The notes under the pieces: generated by a model
What the model was told of the DNA's origin: nothing
Database searches by the model: none
The model's input: only the letters and a program-made list of their open reading frames with translations
In this document: positions 56,600 through 64,000 of the stretch, piece by piece
How positions within the stretch are numbered: position 1 is the stretch's first letter
How the letters are laid out: each line of letters opens with the position of its first letter
Source of the DNA: Eustoma russellianum
Lineage: Eukaryota > Streptophyta > Magnoliopsida > Gentianales > Gentianaceae
DNA length: 64,000 bases
Assembly: GCA_036186865.1 (NCBI GenBank)
Contig: AP025040.1
Location: 45,200,321-45,264,320, forward strand
Direction: 5' to 3'
Translations under genes and position numbers: made by a program

Positions 56600-56960
56600 T
56601 TATCAAGGCCACAGAGCCATAAATTCTTCGAGGCCATAGAGCCTCAAATGCTTCAAAAGGCCATAGAGCCATAAATTCTTCAAGGCCATAGAGCCTATTC
56701 TTCTTTTAAGAGGCCACAGAGCCTTGGTCAAGAACCGGGAAACAAATCTTCTATTAGTCCATGAAGCCAAACAGCTTTCAGGCCATTCACTATTCTTCAA
56801 AGACCATTATGTCTATAAACTTCCAGGAGGCTATGAAGAGCCTTGGCTTAGTGCTGGAATCTTTTTCAAAGAGGCTATGAAGAGTCTTGGTCATAAACCG
56901 AAATCTTCTCATTGAATGGGCTATGAAGAGCCTTGGCTATAGAGAGAAATCTTTGATAGC
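56600..56960 (+). repeat. Irregular GGCCATAGAGCC repeats
   Basis: About nine words of the form GGCCA(T/C)AGAGCC or GGCTATGAAGAGCC, each followed by AAATTCTTC-like spacers, with 28-60 base spacing. They lie inside the Copia-type element, where gag would normally be. Confidence 0.75.
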
Positions 56961-57885
56961 TAAAATCTTTGTGTGAAAGGCTAGAGATGCCAGAAAGCCA
57001 GCAAAGTTTCTTCAAAGGGCCAGTTGAGCCTTCAAAACATGGGCCACAAATCTTCAGAGTGAGTATCTTGCATAAACTTCTTCACGAGTCTTGTGCCAAC
57101 AATAAAAGACACAAAATCTTTGGTGAGCTTCAACAAAAGAGGAATTTCATCCACTTAAAGATAAAATCAAGAAAAAGTTTGCTGCTTTCTTGAAAATTTG
57201 AGTCTGCATGCAAAGGATTCCTCTGAACCGTGTAGACGTTGAGTCGTACTCAGAAAAGCAATATACTTCCCTAAGTCTTGAGAACAATGAGAAATCTGAG
57301 ATGCATGCCAAATAGTATCTGACTAACTTAAGTGTAAAGGAAGTGGATTTTGTAAACTGGAGATAAAGAACAGATGAAGATTTGTGTGGATGAAATTTGT
57401 GTGGATGAAATATGGAGTTTGAGAGCAATTGGTGTAAGAAGAAACGTTGGAAATAAAGTGATGTGAGAAACTTTCTGTGAAGAAGAAAAGAATGATAAAA
57501 AAAGAATTTTCAATGTGATCAAATTCGTCCCTTCTTCAACGTGAAAAAAAATATGGAATTATCATTCCACAGATCAATTTGTCAAGTTGGCAAGTTGACA
57601 ATGACGTGTCCTGTATTAGAGTAAAAGAAGAAGGTGCAAAAAGATATATTCTTGTCTGAAGAAGACGACAACTACAAAGAGGAAGAAGAGTACTATATGC
57701 AAAAGAATTAGTCCGTGTGCATATATTAACAGGGGTAATATTGTCAATTGCCAAAACTATGAGGTCTTTGCTGTTTAACACAAGGGTGTTTTTTGTAAAA
57801 TTCTATATCATATAGCTGGAGCCCAGAGACTCAATCAGCATACATGTTAAACAAAGGAAAAATTACTTACGCGTTGGGGAGACAC

Positions 57886-58830
57886 TGTGTCTAGTCAAAT
57901 CCTATCAGTACTCCTATCAGTACTACTCCTACCTTCCTTACACGCCACAATTATTACACCACCACCGCCAAATGCCAAATCTCCACGTTTATTATACTTT
58001 TTTTCGTCAAACGTGTATTACACACATTTTTCAAAATTTCACTCATTAAACACCACCAGCCGTCCTTGTTGTTATCTCTTTTATTTTTAAATTTAACAAT
58101 TTTCTATTCCCAATAAACGGTGAATTGATTTTTCCCATTAACTCTTTTCACTTCAGAACTTCTCCAAGGACCCGTCATTTTACTTATTTTCTTCTTCTAT
58201 TTCCTCCTTTAAACCACTCAGAAAGAATCTTCATCTCCTTTAGCAATTGAATCCGCCAATTCTCTCACCATTTCTTGACGAATTTCCGTCGATAAATTTC
58301 TGGGATTGAATCCTATCATCAAAAGCCTGCACGATTCAGAAGTTGATAGAGTGATACCCATGTCAAAAGGAAAAGGATTAAACGATTGTTCTAGCAAAAA
58401 CATCCCAGGCATCTGGAGTAAACTCTTTTGCAAAAGCAAAACAGAGTGAAGATGTCTGATCGTTATACATGCAAGCCTGAAATTTTCTTAAAGAATTGCT
58501 CAGAAATGTCACCTTTACCAAAAGTAGCAGGATGAGGACCTCCTCTGGACCAATCCACCCAAATGAGAATCCTAGTTGCTAAAAGACAGGGTATTAAACA
58601 TCATCTGCGACAATGTCAAGGGCAAGCTTCCTAATGACTTCAAAATCGACATTCTACGATATAACTCAAGGATGCAGGGATCTTTACCAAGCATGTTCGA
58701 GAACATTTTGAGGTACAGAACAAGATAGAGGCAGAAGAACCCAATTCCAAGCTATTAAGGGTAGTACAGGTACCTTCTCCAGAACAAAATCTACTCAGGT
58801 ACATCTCTCTCCCACTGTTTCTTGGATGAT
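57886..58830. other. Non-retroviral segment in the Copia interior
   Basis: The base composition and sequence differ from gag-pol. On the minus strand 58218-58439 is open and ends TEIRQEMVRELADSIAKGDE-DSF; upstream on the same strand is another open stretch (ILELYRRMSILKSLGSLPL near 58640-58700). These look like exon-derived protein fragments, but I cannot name a family. Capture of a host gene piece is an inference. Confidence 0.35.
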
Positions 58831-60202
58831 TCAGTTCAACTGTTGAAGTTCTGAAGATACTTTCTAAATAATTTTAATGTTTCTGATGTTTATTCCATAC
58901 CGAATTGCACAGTTCCTATGGTTTGTTAAATAACTCAAAATGCACATTATGTTATGGTAACCTGGAGTTTGATTCTCATTTTGGCATTTTTATTCCCATA
59001 GAATGAAAAATACTCTGCTCTGCTAGATGGGGTTAATATGTATATTTGAAGCTGTGCTTTGCTTGGTCTCTTTAGCTGTTATATGGTGTCACCTAAGGAA
59101 AGAAAATTTCCATTTATCACACACTCAATAATCCAATAGTCTGATTCAGCCGTTTGCATATATGGTTAGCTAGTTCTTATAATGAAATCTATCCGTGATT
59201 GTTGCAATGTTTTGTATATGTTGATCATTTTCAATCCATAAAGTTAAAATGACATCTATCTCCAGTTCTTACACATTTCTGATATCTAATGTAAATTACG
59301 AGTATACTAAGAAAAACATATATATATGTTTGAAAGAGTTTCTGTTTCGTCATCTGGTAGTAAAATGTTTAACAATAAAGCGATATTTATGTGTTATTTG
59401 TGACATTACTGCACACTTTTTGTGTATCAAAGTGTAATATTTTCATATGTAAAGAATATGCATCCTTAAAAGATGAGGAAAAAAAAATTTACTAGCTTAT
59501 TAGTTTACCTTAAGTTATTATACTGGTCAAACGGTATGAATCTTTCTCTCACCAAATTTTTATGCGTACCCTTCTGGATTATACAAAATAGAATCTGTTA
59601 GTAGCTTAAGTTTTTCAAAGGATCTTTTACTTGTGTCATACAAAAGAGATTGTAGAGGGAGTAGCATATAACGACAATTATGTAAATTTGACACTGGAAA
59701 AAGTATGTTGCAGTGTGTTGCCACACTCACTTTTTATCAACAAAAATATATTCAGACAATAGTTTAATCACAATAAACACAAAAAGTACAAAAGTAACCC
59801 CGAAGAGTTGATGAACTCATTTAATGGAAGGATTAGCTTGATAAAGTTTTTTCCTTCTTCCAAATTTTAAAATAGGATCTCTAGATATAAGTTGATGGTT
59901 ACATGTTGCATATAAATGTTCTCACTATCTTTGCTTGGAGTTGTGATAGATTAAGTGTTATCTAATCTCTAAAGATAAGTTGGTGGCTAAGCTATCTCAT
60001 ATGCTGGGACATCTCCAGGATTCTTCAATGGTCATGAGAAACGATGGTATGAAAAAACCACAAAAAGTTTTTTTGTAAAGCTAAGTCATGAGTACTAATC
60101 AATTTACAGTAAATATACCAATCACAAATTGTTTGTTGTGGTCAATGAACATTGCCAAAGTATATTAAGTTGATGAACTCAACAAACCATATGTAGTCAT
60201 TT
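58831..60202. other. AT-rich interior of the Copia-type element
   Basis: Nothing coding was recognised here on either strand. Confidence 0.5.
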
Positions 60203-60500
60203 ATGCATGATTCTACTAATGAATACTTCAAGTATGTTTTAAGGTTGTTTTTTAGGTACTTGGAGAAAGCATCTATTCAAGGAATATATTTTAGACGCAT
60301 GCAACTGATGAAGCTGAACCCAAACATGCATGTGGACATCAACGACAATCCATTAGAAAAATTGAAGATAAATACATTCATTTGGAGTATTTCTCATCAG
60401 AGGACCAATTGACATATTCTTAACCAAGCAGTATCTCTTAAAGTTTTCAGATTTTTGTATTTTTTCCAATCTTGGTTGTATGAATATCTACAACAAGCTT
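60203..60500 (+). pseudogene. Decayed 3' end of Copia pol (RNase H region)
   Basis: MHDSTNEYFKYVLRLFFRYL resembles the RH-proximal part of Copia polyproteins. It is followed by degenerate sequence and an EDQLTY-like C-terminal end just before the polypurine tract. Internal shifts and substitutions break it. Confidence 0.65.
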
Positions 60501-60509
60501 GAGGGGGAG

Positions 60510-60833
60510 TGTAGAAATATACAGTACAAATACATGTATACACAGTAAATACACATGTAAATACACTAATACACACGCACATATTAGATTAATATTAAAA
60601 TCACTATTTCAGTGATTTTAGACAGCTTATAGCCGTTGGTGGTTTTGTAGTCATTGGTAGACTAGTCCATATGCCACAATTTCTAGCCGTTAGAAGTTTC
60701 TCTGATGCTTTCCTCTATATAAGAGGACTTGTATGTAAACTCATTCTAAGTCTGAATAAACTTCAATTCAGCCTCCAATATTTTGTTCTTCCCCTCCTTC
60801 ATTTCATGGTCCATTATCTTTTAAATTTCTACA
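60510..60833 (+). repeat. Copia-type 3' LTR
   Basis: 324 bp, nearly identical to 55977-56299. Confidence 0.92.
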
Positions 60834-60894
60834 GATAGCCAAAAGAAGTTCAAAATCACTTTCTAAACAGTAGATGACGGTCTCATACATAAAT

Positions 60895-61025
60895 AAGAAT
60901 AATCACAATTTAGATCGTGATCATAAAATGTAGGGTAAGACTGTGTATATCAGATCGTGAAGCAATCCAGATTCTCCTAAGACTCTGCGCAAACGCGAGA
61001 GCCTAGTACACTAGAAACGCTCTTA
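60895..61025 (+). mobile_element. Au-like SINE copy
   Basis: TAGGGTAAGACTGTGTATATC, GATCGTGAAGCAATCCAG, ACTCTGCGCAAACGCGAGAG and CCTAGTACACTAGAAACGCTC. Confidence 0.7.
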
Positions 61026-61439
61026 ATAAAAGACGTAGCTAATTATTTGGAGAGAGGTGGTGTGGGTGGGGGAGGTTGGGGGTAGGGATAGGACAACTAG
61101 TTTCTATCTCGAACTAGACGGGTAAAGGGTTTGTAAATCGATCGAGTTTGGTTTGTGTATTTGTTTGACTATTTCTATTTGACAAAGTTCGAGATAAAAC
61201 TCCATTCAAATATTTAATGATTTAATTTTTTACATATAGATGCTCTATTAATAGCTCACGATAATGCTCAAAATTAGAATATTTATAAAAATACTTATGA
61301 TTTGATATTATATTAGTATCTTTTTTCTGATATAAACAATATAATTAATATGATAAATGTAAATTTGTAGGTTGAAAAATTTGAAAAACATTGAACTGGA
61401 TATACTAATATTTTCACATACTCCGATAGTTGGCACCTA
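61026..61439. other. Spacer upstream of the AAA ATPase gene
   Basis: A G-rich stretch at 61050-61090, otherwise AT-rich. Nothing recognised. Confidence 0.45.
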
Positions 61440-61565
61440 ACCTGAAGCCCCATAAAAACAGTTTTTTTTTTAAAAAAAAAAAATTGCAGCACCATTTGAT
61501 TTTGTACACATAGATATGCGTGATTGGAAGCTTCATATTCTGCTTTACTTTTAGGCTCCTAGTAT
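61440..61565. mobile_element. Foldback MITE family 2 fragment
   Basis: CCTGAAGCCCCATAAAAACAG and the right arm GATATGCGTGATTGGAAGCTTC with TTCATATTCTGCTTTACTTTTAGGCTCC match family 2; the left arm is truncated. It lies about 180 bases before the ATG of the AAA ATPase gene. Confidence 0.55.
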
Positions 61566-61746
61566 AGAAAGTAGGTCGGTGGCTTTGCTAAAACCCTCGG
61601 TATCCTTATTTCTCTTTTTCGGAAACACAATTGAAAAAACTATATATACAGTCGGGAAAGAGAAAAGAAAAACCCTAATCAAAGCTGGTTTACCGACCAC
61701 CAAAACGCGGCCCCTTTCCTACCGCCGGCTCTTAATTCCGGCAATA

Positions 61747-64000
61747 ATGCGGGCGGGAAAAAGGCGGCAATCTCTGGTTACCCTCCTTTCTCGTCGAATT
61801 CAGTCATCCGAATTGAGAAATCCCACTCCAGATCAGCTTGTCGACTACTTGTGCACCAATTACCCCGATTACAATCGTTCTTCTCGCCGCTGGCTACTGA
61901 AGCAAGTTGTTGACGTCCTCCGTGAATCCGCTTCTAAAAAATCGAATTCGACAAACAGTAATGTTAGTGAGTTGGATTCTGACGAAAAAGAAAATGATGG
62001 ATCGAAACGAAATAAGAGGAAGAAGAAACTGGATGGTGATGAGGAGAAGTTGCAGCAGTTGGAGATGCGGCATTTGATGAATAGACGGCATAATTTTAGT
62101 TGGGAAGCAGAAAATGAAGTTTCTAGTCTACGGGAGGAGGAGGAGGTTTCAACATCTGGAGACGGAATTTATGGAGAGAAGTATGAGCCAGAGTTTGACT
62201 TGATGAAGTCCAAGCTGAGAGAGGTATATGGAGGGAGCGCGAAAATTGAGAAGGGAAAAAGGGTGAAAGCTGAGATTTTGGAGACGGAAGTGGTGAATGA
62301 TAATAGCAGAGAGAAGGAGAAGGTTGATATTCTGAAAAATGATGCAAGTGAAAGTGAGATTAAAATGGATTTGGTGAGAAAAGCTGGTAACGGTGATGCT
62401 GGAAGGGCACCGAGGTTTAAGGATTTGGGTGGGATGGGTGATGTGGTAAAATTGTTGAAGAGGAAGGTGATTGTGCCCTTCTATCATCCACATTTGCCAC
62501 GACATCTAGGAGTCAGACCAACCACCGGAATTCTGTTGCATGGTCCACCAGGTTGTGGAAAGACCAAACTGGCTCATGCAATTGCTAATGAGACTGGGGT
62601 CCCTTTTTATCAAATCTCTGCTACTGAAATGGTATCCGGCGTTTCAGGTGAAAGTTCTTTGGTCGGTTTTATCTCTTCCTCAATGTTGAGGATGATGGAA
62701 AAGGATATGCTGCTTAATTAGAACCATGATATGCTTGCGTGTTATTCCCTTTTGATGCATTGGAATTGCTTTCATTTTAGTTTGTGTTACTTCTACGTAA
62801 AAGCTTGGACTTTGGAGATGCTCTTTTGTTTTTCTTCTTGATCACCATGAGGTGTTACCTTAAAGATTGGTGTAAGGCTGGTGATAGGAAAAATTATTGG
62901 GTAAGGAAAATGTGTGTAAAGTTAAGCCAAATATTTGTACTATCTTTCTTGGGCTTAAACTAGATGGTAATTAAATAATTAAACTTACTTACATGATTGG
63001 ACCAGATTGCAACTAGATATAATCCTTATGTGAATTTCATGGATGACTCGCAACCTCTCTCTTCCTCAGTTATTGAAACTTTATGCAATGCAGGGTCAAC
63101 AAATAGTATGTTGCTGTTAGAGGCGTTTACTCTCTTTAGCTCATAATGGAACTTGTTTTACATTTAAGGTTGACTACTGGTGAACTACTGTGCTTGGCTC
63201 TGTGTCTGGCCTGGAATAGTACAGCGGAAGATTTCAGTCTCGTGATACCTTGTATTAACCGTTTTTTTTTTAAAATTACGTTTTCCTCCTTGATATTTGG
63301 CAAGAGTATCTCAATCTTGGTTTTAATCCTTGTAAGCATGGTAATCATCAGTAGATAATAGGGTACGCATGCAGGACTCTGGCTAGCATCCCCGTTAGAC
63401 GCAGCTATCGTGCATGGATAATGCTGCCATTTTTTTCCTCCTTGATATTTGCAACCTGGAGTTTATTGGAATGATTTGTCTAGATAGGTTGGATTGATTT
63501 GAATCTAATCCTAATCAGATTTGTCCACTAATGGTTAACAATTAATCTTTTCATATTATACGAATACTCAATTGTGTTATGTGAAACGACCCCCCAAAAT
63601 CATATGATATTTCTTGTGATTGACCGTCAAAGGCTGCTTAACTTCTGTGTAGTCAGGGTGAGTAATCTGCATATTTAAGTCAATGCAGATGTATGTTGTC
63701 CTCTTCATTTTGTGTCATTACGTATGTGTCATCACATCTCCTCCGCGTGCACATGTATGATGACCTATTATAAACATGATTTGAATAGGGTTATGGTGAT
63801 TCCAGGGGCATCAGAAGAGAACATTCGGGAGCTATTTTCAAAAGCATACAGAACTGCACCATCAATTGTTTTTATTGATGAGATTGATGCTATTGCATCC
63901 AAAAGAGAGAGCCTTCAGCGGGAAATGGAGCGGCGGATTGTGACTCAATTAATGACTTGCATGGATGAATCACATAGGCTTGAGAAATCAGCAGATGGTA
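61747..64000 (+). CDS. CDC48C: CDC48C/NVL-like AAA ATPase, 5' part (partial)
   Basis: Exon 1 is 61747-62647 and exon 2 starts at 63806 and is open to about 63997 near the window end. The ATG at 61747 opens MRAGKRRQSLVTLLSRRI; the in-frame upstream GTG is not credible. Residues 1-60 resemble the N-terminal domain of NVL/CDC48C. An acidic/basic linker with KRNKRKKK at 87-94 suggests nuclear targeting. The first AAA domain follows: GRAPRFKDLGG, Walker A GPPGCGKT at 266-273, FYQISATEMVSGVSGASEEN, Walker B IVFIDE at 321-326 and SKRE. NVL-type ATPases remodel pre-60S ribosomal particles in the nucleolus. The second AAA domain lies beyond the window. Confidence 0.9.
62648..63805 (+). other. Intron 1 of the AAA ATPase gene
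   Basis: TTTCAG|GTGAAAGTTC ... GATTCCAG|GGGCATCAG, 1158 bases, phase 1. Splicing restores SGVSGASEENIRELF, the invariant stretch around the pore loop/second region of homology of this family. Confidence 0.9.

Larger units (their letters stand above)
55977..60833 (+). mobile_element. Copia-type LTR retrotransposon, mostly non-coding interior
   Basis: LTRs 55977-56299 and 60510-60833 (TGTAGAAATATACAG ... AAATTTCTACA) are flanked by the exact 5-bp duplication GATAG (55972-55976, 60834-60838). The primer-binding site TGGTATCAGAGCC is at 56300-56312. The polypurine tract CTTGAGGGGGAG ends at 60509. The LTRs differ at three places that I found (a T/C near 56203 versus 60736, a T/C in CTTCCTCTCC/CTTCCCCTCC, and one extra T), about 1 percent. 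The 4.2-kb interior keeps only a decayed 3' end of pol; the rest is not gag-pol. Confidence 0.92.

Noticed and set aside
61579..61746. Longer N-terminus of the AAA ATPase from 61579
   Set aside because: The first codon is GTG and the added 56 residues do not resemble the family; the ATG at 61747 gives a family-like start.

Overview
The window reads as nuclear DNA of a flowering plant, most likely a eudicot. The evidence is a three-exon plant GATA factor with the class IV zinc finger, a CDC48C/NVL-like AAA ATPase exon with plant-style splice sites, a plant L1-type LINE with DUF4283 and zf-RVT domains, LTR elements primed by initiator tRNA-Met, and many copies resembling the Au SINE. The abundance of Au-like and other tRNA SINEs makes an asterid plausible, but I cannot fix the family. 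There is no sign of bacterial, organellar or viral DNA.

Layout. 1-5248: a LINE with both reading frames open and a 19-base poly(A) tail. 5249-17500: AT-rich intergenic DNA with SINEs, a solo LTR nested inside a SINE (7498-8862), a hAT-like element (11516-12504) and TA/CA microsatellites. 17517-26741: a secreted glycine-rich protein gene split by an 8.4-kb minus-strand LTR retrotransposon (17840-26250). Its two 2679-bp LTRs differ at only three positions that I could find, so the insertion is very young. 26742-38990: a repeat-dense stretch with five copies (one degenerate) of a 160-185 bp foldback MITE carrying G-box cores, several SINEs, and a foldback element whose centre is about 500 bp of degenerate TTAGGG-like repeats (36110-37475). 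38991-40318: the GATA gene on the minus strand, with another G-box MITE just upstream. 40600-55976: more SINEs, MITEs and one dispersed repeat family, with no convincing gene. 55977-60833: a Copia-type element with 0.32-kb LTRs, perfect 5-bp TSDs and a mostly non-coding interior. 61747-64000: the first two exons of a CDC48C/NVL-like AAA ATPase, running off the end.

Only two host genes look intact where visible (GATA factor; AAA ATPase, partial). The third, the glycine-rich protein, is broken by the retrotransposon and probably by frameshifts in its poly-glycine tract. Everything else is mobile-element DNA or AT-rich spacer. The value of the window is in its insertion history: nested insertions, exact target-site duplications for most of the small elements, and non-autonomous elements carrying unusual tandem repeats.
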